Assembly: GCF_011694815.1 (NCBI RefSeq) | Contig: NZ_CP050177.1 | Span: 3,089,001 to 3,153,000 of the forward strand | Reading direction: 5' to 3' | Source of the DNA: Streptomyces liangshanensis | Lineage (GTDB): Bacteria > Actinomycetota > Actinomycetes > Streptomycetales > Streptomycetaceae | DNA length: 64,000 nt | In this document: one piece after another, positions 48,176-56,639 of the stretch | How the letters are laid out: every line of letters starts with the position of its first letter | Numbering within the stretch: the first letter of the stretch is position 1 | Program-made: the position numbers and the translations under genes | Notes under the pieces: model-generated | The model's input: the letters and a program-made list of their open reading frames with translations, nothing else | Databases searched by the model: none | What the model was told of the DNA's origin: nothing

Positions 48176-50596
48176 CCGGTCCAGCCCGGCAAGCACGGCT
48201 TCCCGTGTCGCCAGTACCTCCCTGAGCTCGATTGCGAATGCCCCTGGTGACAGCGCGTCCAGGCGCCGGTACATCTCCAAAGCCTCGTCCGCGGCCGCCA
48301 AGGCCTCGGGAAGCAAACTATTCAGGAGGTTCAGCCTCGCCAGGAGCCACAGCGAGCTGGCGAGACTCGGCTCGTGGGCGGTGGGGGCTGCTTCGACCAG
48401 CCGACGACGGGTGACGATGGCCTCATCGATCGATCTCAAAGCCTCATCCTTCCGCCCCATAGCGCCGCATTTGAGAGCACGGTTGTGCAGGGCCATCGCG
48501 AGGTCGGGCTCGAACGCGGCGGGATTGGCGCTCGCCATCCGACGCCACATGGCGAGGGCCTCGTCAATGGCGGCAAGACTCTCGTCCCACCTCGCCTCCC
48601 GCGCGTATTGGTTCGACAAGTTGTTCAGCGATCCTGCGAAGTTGGGCTCGTCGGCCAGAGGATCGGTCGCTGCCCGCCGCCTCCAGAGCTCTGTGGCCTC
48701 TTCGCTCGCGGCGAGCCCTTCATCCCAGCGTCCGAGATGGCCGAGGACATTGGACAAATTACTCAAGGAAACGGCGAGTTCGGACGTGGAGAAGGCCGGG
48801 TCGGCAGCGACCAACTTGCGCCAGATCTCAATGGCCTCCTCGACAACGGCAAGAGCGTCCTCAAAACGTCTTGCCCTCTGATAGCCGTTGGACAGGTTGT
48901 TCAACGAGGCGGCGTAATCACGCTCCCGGAGATCAAGGCCGGCCTCCGCCAGCTTTCGGTGGGCCGTCACTGCCTCCAGGTCGGCGACAAGGGCTTCTTT
49001 GTGCCAACCCGCGTTCGCGAAACGGAGCGACTGGCCCCCGAGCAGGAGTGCCCGCTGCGTGAGATCCGTGCAGACGTCAAGACGACGCCGGATGAGGTGC
49101 CTTGTCAGAGCGGCCATGCCGGAGTCGAGGTCGGTGTGACGCCCCGGGGGAAAGCGGGCCTCCACCGCCGCCAGTGCCTCGATCGGCAGGGCTTCGAGGC
49201 CAGCCAGCGCCCCGAGAACCGCACCACCCGCGTACAGGGCGAGCTCCGGACGCTCCACGAGCAGAGGTGCCAGCTGACCGGCGAGGTGCGGCCAACGGGC
49301 CGCCGCAGCGATCAGTACGGTCAGGGCGGGCCGTGCCCACGCCGGCGGCTTCGTGCCGTCGTGGGCCAGAAGGCGCTGGGGCGCGGTGGACGCCCAAGGG
49401 TCCGGCGCGAAATGGTCCAGGTGGTGACCCGGCGTGGTCAGGGCCACGAAGTCCTCGGCCAGACGGTCCGGGTAGAGCGGTTCGAGCACCGACCCGGAGT
49501 GTGGTGTGGCCGGCGGATAGGCGACCGCGTGGTCGGACAGCGTCTCCACCCCCCGGTCCGAGGGGCAGGCGCCGATCGCCAGGAGGGCATCGCGCCCGGA
49601 GTCGTACGGCTGCGCACCTGTCAGCGCGGCCGTGTACACAGCATGCGCCAGCGTCGCGGGCGGGGTGGTGACGCGGCCGTTCGCGTACAGGGTCCGCCAG
49701 TGGTCCCGCTCGCGGTCCAGCAGATACGCCGACACGCGTCCGGGGCTGGTCAGCGCGCCTGTTTCCGTACCGATCCGGTGGGCGTCGACGGCGGCCAGCG
49801 CGGCCATGTGCACACTCAGCACCTGTCCGAAGGCCGGGTCCCGGAGCGTATCGGGCGGGGTGATGGCGTCGGCGCCTGCCGTGTCCAGAGCACGGGCGAA
49901 GTGGTCGCGGGCGGCGGTGAAGAGCGACTCCGGGTCGGTATCCGCGTCCTGCGCCAGCGGCGGCAGGGCAAGGGCGTCGGTGGGAAGGTCCAGACGGTCG
50001 AGGCGATGGGCCAAGGTCTGCCACCAGACCCCCGCCGGGCGGGCCAGCAGCAGGACACGTGCCTGGCGGCCCTGTCGGGCGGCGTCGGTGATCATGGCCC
50101 GCAGATCCTCCTCCGGCCACCGCTCCGCGTAGTCCGCGACGAGGAGCACCCCCGTACCCACTGGCGGTCCGCTCCCGGTCTGTTCCGCGCCCGGCGACGG
50201 ATCGCTCGCGTGCCGCGCCTGAAGCACTTCCCAGCCGGCCGCCCGGCTCGCGGCCGCGAACTCCGCGCCCAAGCGGGTCTTCCCCTGACCGCCGGGTCCG
50301 TGCAGGAGAAGAACCGAAGCGGGCAGGCTCTCGTCGCGCCACGCGGCGAGCGCGGCCAGCTCGCCCGCCCGCCCGGTGAAGTCCACCAGCGCGTAGCTCG
50401 CCAGCAGCAGCCGGGCCGGCTGGGCACGGGCCCGGTCCGTCGTCGGATGCGGGCGGTCGGACGGGAACGCGTCCACCCGGTACAGGGGGCGCTCGCTCGG
50501 CGCGGTGGTGATGGTGACATCGCCGGTCACCTCACTGACCTGGACCAGCGGCCCGTGCACCACCGAGCCGGCAACCCACTGCCTGTTCCGGCTCAC
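48170..50596 (-). CDS. STAND-like P-loop NTPase with C-terminal tetratricopeptide repeats
   Basis: 808 aa from a GTG at 50596 that overlaps the membrane-protein stop as GTGA. The frame stays open upstream to 51082, but that part is the antisense-looking wrong frame of the membrane protein. Domains: a beta-rich N-terminal motif (SVVHGPLVQVSEVTGDVTIT, residues 11-30); an NTPase with Walker A LLHGPGGQGKTRLG (98-110) and Walker B GVLLVADYAE (149-158); a middle helical region; and about five TPR-like repeats (~560-800) with SLNNLSN, SLSNLSN and SLNNLSN. The architecture resembles STAND signalling ATPases used in bacterial conflict systems. Role in defence is inference from fold and pairing; no effector domain is visible. 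Confidence 0.85.
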   Translation of the reverse strand: MSRNRQWVAGSVVHGPLVQVSEVTGDVTITTAPSERPLYRVDAFPSDRPHPTTDRARAQPARLLLASYALVDFTGRAGELAALAAWRDESLPASVLLLHGPGGQGKTRLGAEFAAASRAAGWEVLQARHASDPSPGAEQTGSGPPVGTGVLLVADYAERWPEEDLRAMITDAARQGRQARVLLLARPAGVWWQTLAHRLDRLDLPTDALALPPLAQDADTDPESLFTAARDHFARALDTAGADAITPPDTLRDPAFGQVLSVHMAALAAVDAHRIGTETGALTSPGRVSAYLLDRERDHWRTLYANGRVTTPPATLAHAVYTAALTGAQPYDSGRDALLAIGACPSDRGVETLSDHAVAYPPATPHSGSVLEPLYPDRLAEDFVALTTPGHHLDHFAPDPWASTAPQRLLAHDGTKPPAWARPALTVLIAAAARWPHLAGQLAPLLVERPELALYAGGAVLGALAGLEALPIEALAAVEARFPPGRHTDLDSGMAALTRHLIRRRLDVCTDLTQRALLLGGQSLRFANAGWHKEALVADLEAVTAHRKLAEAGLDLRERDYAASLNNLSNGYQRARRFEDALAVVEEAIEIWRKLVAADPAFSTSELAVSLSNLSNVLGHLGRWDEGLAASEEATELWRRRAATDPLADEPNFAGSLNNLSNQYAREARWDESLAAIDEALAMWRRMASANPAAFEPDLAMALHNRALKCGAMGRKDEALRSIDEAIVTRRRLVEAAPTAHEPSLASSLWLLARLNLLNSLLPEALAAADEALEMYRRLDALSPGAFAIELREVLATREAVLAGLDRP

Positions 50597-51039
50597 GGTC
50601 CGTCGATCTCCACGTCCGAAGTGGTGTCGCGTACTTGGTCCACCGGGCCGGAGGCCGAGGTGCCCCGTACCGACTGACCCCCGCCGGGAGGGGGCGCTTG
50701 GGTGGGCGTGGCTCCTGGCGGGACAGCAAGCGGCGGGCCTGCCGGGCCCCGGTGGGTGATCCGTACGCTGCCGCCCGTTCCCGCCACCTGCGTCACTCCC
50801 CCGCCCACCGCGCTGTTCTCCACGGCCTGTGAACCGCCGGTCCCGCCACCACCCCCGCCGGTGGTCCGCCGGATCCCGGCCACCGAGATCCCCAGCCCCG
50901 CCAGGGCCACGAACAGGCCCAGCACGCTCGCCCACTTGTCGGCCTGATCCAGTCCCACCACTACCAGGTGGGCGGCCAGTGCCCCCACGGCCACTACTGC
51001 CACCGACCCGCCGGCCCACGTCTGCGCTCGCCCCGTCAT
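50593..51039 (-). CDS. Small membrane protein sharing a motif with the NTPase
   Basis: 148 aa from the ATG at 51039 (a start at 51063 would add eight). Two transmembrane segments (residues ~12-31 and ~37-56) are followed by a Gly-rich linker, then SAVGGGVTQVAGTGGSVRIT (76-95), which matches the NTPase N-terminal motif at nine or more positions (S-V-G---QV----G-V-IT), and a Pro/Gly-rich tail. The tail would be on the same side of the membrane as both termini. The 4-nt overlap with the NTPase start implies coupled production, so it may anchor the NTPase. No known function. Confidence 0.82.
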   Translation of the reverse strand: MTGRAQTWAGGSVAVVAVGALAAHLVVVGLDQADKWASVLGLFVALAGLGISVAGIRRTTGGGGGGTGGSQAVENSAVGGGVTQVAGTGGSVRITHRGPAGPPLAVPPGATPTQAPPPGGGQSVRGTSASGPVDQVRDTTSDVEIDGP

Positions 51040-51132
51040 GGAGCCATGGTCGGGCATCCGCACCTGTCCCGGATGCGTCCATGCGCGTACGGTGACAACG
51101 CCGTTACGGCCCCTGCGGGTGAGAACCCCGCC

Positions 51133-51687
51133 CTACGGCTCCTGGGGCGCGTCCGGGGGCGGGTACTCGGACTCGGGGTATTCGTCGGGCAGTTCTCGTA
51201 CGTCCTCGTCGGGGGACGTGAGCGCGGCCTCACGCCAACGGGCGAGCAGGGTCAGGTCGTTGACGTCCTCCAGGAGCATCGCCAGCGCGCGCATCGCGAA
51301 GACGTCCGTCACCTCGTCGCGCAGGGTGGCGGCCACGAGCGGGGCCAGCTCGGCGTGCGGGGTGCCGGGACGGCTCAGGGCGCGCAGGGCCCGTCTGCTG
51401 AAGATGCCGGGCGGGCCCAGGCTCAGGGTGTACGGGTACAGGTCGGGGACGAGCTCGCGGAACAGCTCCGGACGGTCGCCGGCCTCCTCCTCGACCAGGG
51501 AGAACACGGCGTACGACGAGTCGCCGTCCGCCAGGGCCTTGCGGAGCACGGGCAGCAGGTCGGTGCCGAGCAGTTCCTCCTTGACCCGCTCGTACTTCCG
51601 GCGCTTCCCGAGGAAGTCGGTCCAGACGTCCTCCGGGGTCCATTCGGTGACGGACTCCCACCACTTCGCCCATTCCCGCCGGCCCAC
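51133..51687 (-). CDS. Protein of unknown function, 184 aa
   Basis: The GTG at 51687 is chosen because GAGGGGG precedes it at a good distance; upstream frame is antisense to the kinase. The product is acidic and Leu-rich, mostly helical: GRREWAKWWESVTEWTPEDV, DLLPVLRKALADGDSSYAVF, a central EEEAGDRPELFREL and LARWREAALTSPDEDVRELP, with a Pro/Glu/Tyr-rich C-terminus. No transmembrane segment and no catalytic motif. Resembles helical-repeat proteins only loosely. It lies 221 bp downstream of the FGGY kinase on the same strand. Confidence 0.75.
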   Translation of the reverse strand: MGRREWAKWWESVTEWTPEDVWTDFLGKRRKYERVKEELLGTDLLPVLRKALADGDSSYAVFSLVEEEAGDRPELFRELVPDLYPYTLSLGPPGIFSRRALRALSRPGTPHAELAPLVAATLRDEVTDVFAMRALAMLLEDVNDLTLLARWREAALTSPDEDVRELPDEYPESEYPPPDAPQEP

Positions 51688-51727
51688 GGCAGCCCCCTCA
51701 GCCCGCGAGCGGATCGCCGACGGCGAC

Positions 51728-51757
51728 CGGGGTCGGGGTCGGGGTCGGGGTCGGGGG
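51728..51757. repeat. GGGGTC hexamer run
   Basis: Four to five GGGGTC units in the 221-bp gap between the 184-aa gene and the FGGY kinase. The rest of the gap holds nothing I can call. Confidence 0.7.
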
Positions 51758-51908
51758 GCCGGGCTCCTTCGGGGTGCTGTGCATGAGGTTCCGCCTCTCC
51801 GCCTCTCCGGTGCGAGTGGTCCGGACGTGGAGGAGACCTGCGGGGCGGGGGAATGGTTGCGCGTGGGTTGTCCGGCTGAACTGCCTTGCGGGGCAGGGGT
51901 GTTGCGTG

Positions 51909-53810
51909 TCAGAGGTGCTGGGCCCGCCACGCGTGCAGGTCGCTGTGTACGTCTCTCAGCGCCGCGTACGACGCCGTGTAGACCTGGAACAGGCCCTCCA
52001 GCCGGTCGGCGTTCCGCTCGTCGGGGGTGAGGAGCCGGCCGCCGTGGACCGCTCGCGCCACCGCCGTGGCCATGTCCGGGTGGATGCCCGCGCCCACGGC
52101 GCCCAGGAGGGCCGCGCCCAGTACCGCGGAGTCGCGTACCGCCAGGCGTTCGACCGGGCGGCGCAGGACGTCCGCGTGGATCTGGGCCCACAGGTCGCTG
52201 CGGGCGCCGCCGCCCGAGAAGGTGACCGTCCCCAGGGGCGCGCCGCAGGCCTCCTCCACCGCGGCGAGCACGTGCCGGGCGGACATGGCGACGCCTTCGA
52301 GGACGGCCCGGGACAGGTGGGGCCTGGCCGTGCCCGTACTGAGGCCCAGGAAGCTGCCCCGTACCTCGGCGTCCCAGAGCGGCGCCCGCTCCCCCATCAG
52401 GTACGGGGTGAAGACCACGCCGGAGGAGCCGGGCGGGGAGGTCGCGGCCTCGGCCACCGCCTCCTCGACGGTCAGGCCCGCGGTCCTGCTCCACCAGCGC
52501 AGGGCGTCGCCGCCCGCCTGGGTCGGTCCGGCGTGGACATGGACGCCGTCCACGGGCGGGAAGCTCACGACTCCCGGGGTCGGGACGTGGCGGGAGGAGG
52601 AGCCGGCCACGATCAGCGAGGTCCCGCACGTGACCATCGCCCGTCCGGGCACGGTCAGGCCGGAGCCGAAGACGCTGCCGAACGCGTCCATCGTGCCGAC
52701 GACGACCGTGGCGTCACCGCAGCCCAGCGCCGTGTCGGCGACCGGGCCGAGCGGGGCGTGCGGCTCCCGGAGGGGCGGCAGGAGGGGGGCGAGGCCGTCG
52801 ACCTGGGCGACCGCCGCGCCGATGTAGCCGGTGCCGGTCGCGTCGGCCAGCCGGACCGATGCCAGCCGGTCGGTGGCGATCCGGCCGGTCAGCCGGGCGG
52901 CGACGTAGTCCTTCGGGCTGAGGATCCAGCGCGTACGGGCCCAGACGTCCGGCGCGTGCCGTGCGAACCACTCGGCCCGCGCGGGCAGGTACGAGGCGTC
53001 CAGGGTCACGGGCCCGCCCCACAGCTCCCGCTTGCGTTCGGCGCCGAACCGGCCGTCCAGCTCGCGGGCGACGGCCGCGCAGCGCTGGTCCTGCCAGATG
53101 ACGGCGGGGGCGAGGGGGCGCAGGTCGTCGTCGACGAGGAGGTGGGTGTTCACCTGGCTGACGAGGCCGATCGCGCGGACCGCCCCGGCGGGGGTGCCCG
53201 CGGTGACGGCACCGATCCCGGCCACGACCGCCCGCCACCAGTCACCGGCATCCTGCTCGGCCCACCCCTCGCGGGGGCGGGAGGTGGGAATCGGAACGGT
53301 GTGCGAGCGCAGCAACTCCCCGGCCGGGGTGAACGCGGCGACCTTGACCGCGGTGGTACCGACGTCGACACCCAGGACGAGGTCGTCGCGGCCGCACTGG
53401 TCGACGGGAGCCCTGGCGGGGGCGTCGGCTTGGGGCGGGGCTTCGGCTTCGGTGGCGGCCGGCGGCGGGGCCGTGGTCCGGGCGGCGGCTGGGTCCGCGT
53501 CGGCCAAGGTGGCCGCCGGGGGTGAGGCTTCGGCCAGGGTGGCCGCCGGAGCCGGGGCGTCGGCCTGGGTGGCCGCCGAGGGCGAGGCTTCGGCCTGGGG
53601 GGCGGCCGGGTCCGCGTCGGCCAGGGTGGCCGCCGAGGCCGAGGCCGAGGCCGAGGCCGGGGCCGGGGCCGGGGTCGAGGCCAGGGCCAGGGCCGGGGCC
53701 GAGGTCGACGTCGGGGCCGAGGCCAGGGTCGAGGCCGGGGGCGGAGCCGGGGCGCCGGCCTGGGTGGCGGCCGGGCACGGGGCTTCGGCCTGGATGGCGG
53801 CCGAGGGCAC
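51909..53810 (-). CDS. FGGY-family carbohydrate kinase (xylulokinase-like) with repeat-rich N-terminus and apparent frameshift
   Basis: The kinase domain (from ~residue 143 of the 633 counted from the GTG at 53810) has DLVLGVDVGTTAVKVAAF, GLVSQVNTHLLV, VIWQDQRCAAVARE, LSPKDYVAARLTG, GCGDATVVVGTMDAFGSVFG and the FGGY signature region VTFSGGGARSDLWAQIHADV. It is about 490 aa, the normal length. No ATG or GTG exists between the kinase core and 53810, so at least 140 residues of Ala/Pro/Asp/Glu/Gln repeat (AATQADAPAP, ATLADADPAA) must precede it. The same repeat continues upstream in another frame to an ATG at 54255; one base too many in a C7 run breaks the frame. Substrate unclear; xylulose or a similar sugar is a guess. 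Confidence 0.8.
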   Translation of the reverse strand: MPSAAIQAEAPCPAATQAGAPAPPPASTLASAPTSTSAPALALASTPAPAPASASASASAATLADADPAAPQAEASPSAATQADAPAPAATLAEASPPAATLADADPAAARTTAPPPAATEAEAPPQADAPARAPVDQCGRDDLVLGVDVGTTAVKVAAFTPAGELLRSHTVPIPTSRPREGWAEQDAGDWWRAVVAGIGAVTAGTPAGAVRAIGLVSQVNTHLLVDDDLRPLAPAVIWQDQRCAAVARELDGRFGAERKRELWGGPVTLDASYLPARAEWFARHAPDVWARTRWILSPKDYVAARLTGRIATDRLASVRLADATGTGYIGAAVAQVDGLAPLLPPLREPHAPLGPVADTALGCGDATVVVGTMDAFGSVFGSGLTVPGRAMVTCGTSLIVAGSSSRHVPTPGVVSFPPVDGVHVHAGPTQAGGDALRWWSRTAGLTVEEAVAEAATSPPGSSGVVFTPYLMGERAPLWDAEVRGSFLGLSTGTARPHLSRAVLEGVAMSARHVLAAVEEACGAPLGTVTFSGGGARSDLWAQIHADVLRRPVERLAVRDSAVLGAALLGAVGAGIHPDMATAVARAVHGGRLLTPDERNADRLEGLFQVYTASYAALRDVHSDLHAWRAQHL

Positions 53811-53821
53811 GGCTTTGGTCC

Positions 53822-53828
53822 GGGGGGG
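53822..53828. other. Homopolymer run (C7 on the coding strand) at the frame break
   Basis: Seven Gs on the plus strand. With six, the frame that starts at 54255 would read straight into the kinase frame; with seven it does not. It is a typical site of replication slippage, sequencing error or phase variation. Confidence 0.8.
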
Positions 53829-54255
53829 CGGCGAGGGACGGGGCGTCAGCCAGGGTGGCCGCCGAGGCCGCGGCCGCGGCCTGGGCCTGGGCCTGGGCCT
53901 GGGCCGGTGTTGCGGCCAAGGGCGGGGTCTGGGCCGAGGGCGGGGTTGGAGCCGGGGCGTCTGCCTGGGTGGCGGCGGGGGCCGGGGCTTTGGTCCGGTG
54001 GGTGGCCGAGGGCGGGGTCGGGGTCCGGGCCGGGGTCCGGGCCTGGGTCTGAGTCCGGGCCGGGGCCGGGGCTTCGGTACGCGCGGCGGACGGCGCTTCA
54101 GTACGCGCGGCGGACGGCGCCTCGGCACGGGCTTCGGTATGCGGCTGCGTACAGGCTTTGGTACGGGTCGGCAGGCGGGACTCCTGGCGGGCCTCGGAAC
54201 GGGTCCGCCTGCCGGCCTCGATGCGCGAGCCCGTACGGGCCTCGGCCGGGGTCAT
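53829..54255 (-). pseudogene. Probable 5' part of the FGGY kinase gene, separated by a frameshift
   Basis: An ATG at 54255 overlaps the stop of the upstream lysozyme-like gene (ATGA), so translation is likely coupled. It encodes TPAEARTGSRIEAGRRTRSE, then APSAARTEAPSAARTEAPAP and AATQADAPAPTPPSAQTPPL, the same style of repeat seen at the kinase N-terminus. Beyond the C7 run this frame loses the pattern and becomes Arg/Pro/Gly-rich, while the kinase frame takes it up. Removing one base joins the two. Confidence 0.6.
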
Positions 54256-55547
54256 CGCAGGGCCGCCCGTGCGGCGGGCAGGTCGCGGGTGAAGGCGCGG
54301 GCGTAGCGCTGGGCGGCCGGGACGCGGTAGTACGGGCCGCCGTTGTAGCGGGCGGCGAGTTCCTGGAGGTGGTCCGGGGTCAGCCGCTCGGGCGGTATGG
54401 CTGCGAAGTCGCACTCCGTCCTGAGCTGGGCCAGGTAGGCCGCGGCGATGAAGATGTTCTGCCGCGGTTCCTTGACGGCCCGCACGACCACGCGCCGCTG
54501 CCTGCCGGCCAGCGTGCCGGGGTCGTACCCCAGCACCTCGGCGGCCCGGCGGACCTGGACGGCGAGGGGCCCCATCGACGTCTTGTCGGCGTCCCGGACA
54601 CGCCGCGCGAAGGGGCCGGGCGCGACGGCCCGTACGACACGGCGGACGGCGTACGCGACGTCGTCAACGCCCCGGGGCAGGCCCTCGACCTCCTGCCAGG
54701 CGATCCCGGCGAGCATCTCGGCCGGCAGCCCGGCGTACTGGGCCGCGGCGCGCAGGAGCGGGGAGTTGGCGGCAATGTAGGCGCGGCGGGGGCGGTCGGT
54801 GCGAGCGGGCAGCCAGTAGCCGTTCCCCCGCCCCTCGGGCAACGCGTCGAGCCGCCGCCGGATCCCCCGGAGCGCCTCGGAGACGCCGTGATCATCGACG
54901 CCCGCGACGCCCGGTGTCGCCCTGCCCGGGTCCCCTGTTCCGGCGTCGGCGCCCGCCGGCCCCGTACCCACGCCGTCGCCGCCCGCCGACCCGGTACCCG
55001 CAACGTCGGAACCTGCCGGACCCGCACCCGCAGCGTCCCAACCCACAGGACCCGTACCTACGGCGTCCCGACCCACCCGCCCCGTACCCGCGCCATCAGC
55101 GCCAGCCGATCCCGTACCCCCAGCGTCCCGGCCCGCCGGATCCGTACCCGCAGCACCGGAGCGACCCGGTCCCGTACCCGCAATGTCCCGGCCGCCCACC
55201 CGCCCAGTACCCGCGCCGTCAGCGCCGGCCGGTCCCGTACCCCCAGCGCCCCGGCCCGCCGGATCCGTACCCGCAGCACCGGAGCGAGCCGGACCCGCAC
55301 CCGCAGCGTCCCGGCCGCCCACCCGCCCCGTACCCGCGCCATCGCCGCCCACCGGCCCGGTACCCGAAACATCGGAACCTGCCGGACCCGCACCCGCAGC
55401 GTCCCGGCCGCCCACCCGCCCCGTACCCACGCCGTCGCCGCCCGCCGACCCGTTACCCGCAACATCGGGACCTGCCGGCCCCGCACCCGCAGCTCCCGGC
55501 CCCCCGGCCCCAGACCCCGCGGCCGCGCGCTCGTCCTCGGTCGACAC
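54252..55547 (-). CDS. Lysozyme-like (transglycosylase-fold) protein with Gly-rich repeat region
   Basis: 431 aa from the GTG at 55547, preceded by GGGGAGG at 8 bp. Residues ~10-225 are a collagen-like low-complexity region of Gly-Thr-Gly and Gly-Ala-Gly-Pro-Ala-Gly units. The C-terminal ~190 residues form a helical domain: SPLLRAAAQYAGLPAEMLAG, IAWQEVEG (candidate catalytic Glu), DADKTSMGPLAVQVRRAAEV, NIFIAAAYLAQL and LQELAARYNGGPYY, the last resembling the end of SLT/lysozyme domains. No signal peptide or membrane segment is visible, so export is unclear. The stop overlaps the start of the following gene. Confidence 0.75.
   Translation of the reverse strand: MSTEDERAAAGSGAGGPGAAGAGPAGPDVAGNGSAGGDGVGTGRVGGRDAAGAGPAGSDVSGTGPVGGDGAGTGRVGGRDAAGAGPARSGAAGTDPAGRGAGGTGPAGADGAGTGRVGGRDIAGTGPGRSGAAGTDPAGRDAGGTGSAGADGAGTGRVGRDAVGTGPVGWDAAGAGPAGSDVAGTGSAGGDGVGTGPAGADAGTGDPGRATPGVAGVDDHGVSEALRGIRRRLDALPEGRGNGYWLPARTDRPRRAYIAANSPLLRAAAQYAGLPAEMLAGIAWQEVEGLPRGVDDVAYAVRRVVRAVAPGPFARRVRDADKTSMGPLAVQVRRAAEVLGYDPGTLAGRQRRVVVRAVKEPRQNIFIAAAYLAQLRTECDFAAIPPERLTPDHLQELAARYNGGPYYRVPAAQRYARAFTRDLPAARAALR
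54930..55500. repeat. Frame-preserving tandem repeats in the lysozyme-like gene
   Basis: GC-rich units containing CCCGTACCCGC recur throughout. The clearest is a 123-bp (41-codon) near-perfect duplication, 55099-55221 and 55222-55344. Because 123 is divisible by three, copy-number change alters protein length but not frame. Confidence 0.8.
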
Positions 55548-55662
55548 CGCGACCACCTCCCCACCGGGGCCGCCCGCGGCCCCACGCCCTCGTCCGTCGG
55601 CGCCCAGCCTCCCATGATCAGGAGCGGGCCTCCCGACGTCGCGCGGCGCGAGCGCCCCGTGC

Positions 55663-56463
55663 TCAGAAGGGCTGCGTGCCCTGTTCGCGCATGTCGGCCG
55701 CGTAGGGCGCGACGCTGAGCACCCCGCCGTCGACGGCGTGAACACTCCCGGTGATGAAACCGGCGTCGTCGGAGGCGACGAACGCGACGAACTTCGCGAT
55801 GTCCTCCATCCGTCCCAGCCTGGGCGTCGCGTGATGACGTTCCATCATGGCCAGCCACTTCGTACCGCTGAGGGCTTTCCGCGCCGGTTCGGTCATCGTG
55901 ATGCCCGGCATGACGGCCACACTGCGGATGTTCTGCTTGCCGTAGCGAGCGGCTATGGAACGAGTCATCGAATTCAGCCCGGCTTTCGAGGCCCCGTAGG
56001 CGAAGCGGGTGGGTTCGCCGATCACGCCCGACCCCGAGGAAATGTTGATGATCACTCCTCCGCCGGCCTCGATCATGGGCGGAATGGCGTATTTGCAGCC
56101 CAGCATCGGGCCTCGCAGGTTCACGCCCAGGGTGAGGTCCCACAGGTCGGCGTCCATCGTCGTGAGGTCGTCGTCCTGCCGTGAGGCGGACGTCGCCGCG
56201 GCGTTGTTCTGGAGGATGTCGAGCCGGCCGAACCGGACGAGGGCCTCTTCGACCATGGCCTGTACGGCACACTCGTCCTGGACATCGGTCTCGATGCCGT
56301 GGGCGCGCCCCCCTTCGCGCGTGATCTCGGCGGCGCGCGCCTGTGCGGCTTCGCCGTTGATGTCGGCGAGCAGCACGGCGGTACCGCGCCGGGCCAGCTC
56401 CGCGGCGCAGGCGGCGCCGATGCCGCCGCCCGCCCCGGTGATGATCGCGACCTTGTCCAGCAT
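55663..56463 (-). CDS. Short-chain dehydrogenase/reductase
   Basis: 266 aa from the ATG at 56463, after AAAGGAA; the frame stays open far upstream but only as a shadow of the MMPL gene. Classical SDR: cofactor motif ITGAGGGIGAACA, LADINGEAAQ (Asp after beta2 favours NAD), DILQNNAAAT, catalytic Ser in INISSGSGVIG, YxxxK as YGASK, and the C-terminal DGGVLSVAPYAADMREQG. Substrate unknown. It is downstream of MMPL and TetR on the same strand, with an SDR relic between. Confidence 0.93.
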   Translation of the reverse strand: MLDKVAIITGAGGGIGAACAAELARRGTAVLLADINGEAAQARAAEITREGGRAHGIETDVQDECAVQAMVEEALVRFGRLDILQNNAAATSASRQDDDLTTMDADLWDLTLGVNLRGPMLGCKYAIPPMIEAGGGVIINISSGSGVIGEPTRFAYGASKAGLNSMTRSIAARYGKQNIRSVAVMPGITMTEPARKALSGTKWLAMMERHHATPRLGRMEDIAKFVAFVASDDAGFITGSVHAVDGGVLSVAPYAADMREQGTQPF

Positions 56464-56483
56464 CTGCGCATTCCTTTCCGTGG

Positions 56484-56639
56484 TCAGCCGAGATCCGTGA
56501 GTCGGCTGAAGAACATTCCGCCGCCGTCGACGGGGAGGGTGCGTTCGGTGAGGTACGTGGCCTCCGGCCCGGCGGTAAGGACCGCCACTCCGCCCACGTC
56601 CGACGCCGGTCTCCCGCCCCGTCCGCCCGTCGGTACTCA
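56484..56639 (-). pseudogene. C-terminal relic of a second SDR
   Basis: The minus strand just after the MMPL stop reads GRPASDVGGVAVLTAGPEAT, YLTERTLPVDGGG, MFFSRLTDLG then TGA. This is the conserved end of an SDR (GRPEEIA-, FLAGPEA-, TG--LPVDGG). There is no start codon and no Rossmann part; the MMPL stop lies in the same frame at its upstream edge. It looks like the remains of a gene truncated by deletion. Confidence 0.7.

Noticed and set aside
48170..51082. A 970-aa NTPase starting at 51082
   Set aside because: The extra 162 residues are the wrong frame of the small membrane protein (Gly/Arg-rich, no membrane segments). The GTG at 50596 overlaps the membrane-protein stop.
51909..54128. 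Treating the whole 739-codon kinase frame from 54128 as the gene
   Set aside because: The first ~105 codons are Pro/Arg-rich and out of style with the following repeat; the Ala/Asp/Gln pattern in that stretch belongs to the other frame, so the start at 54128 is not credible.
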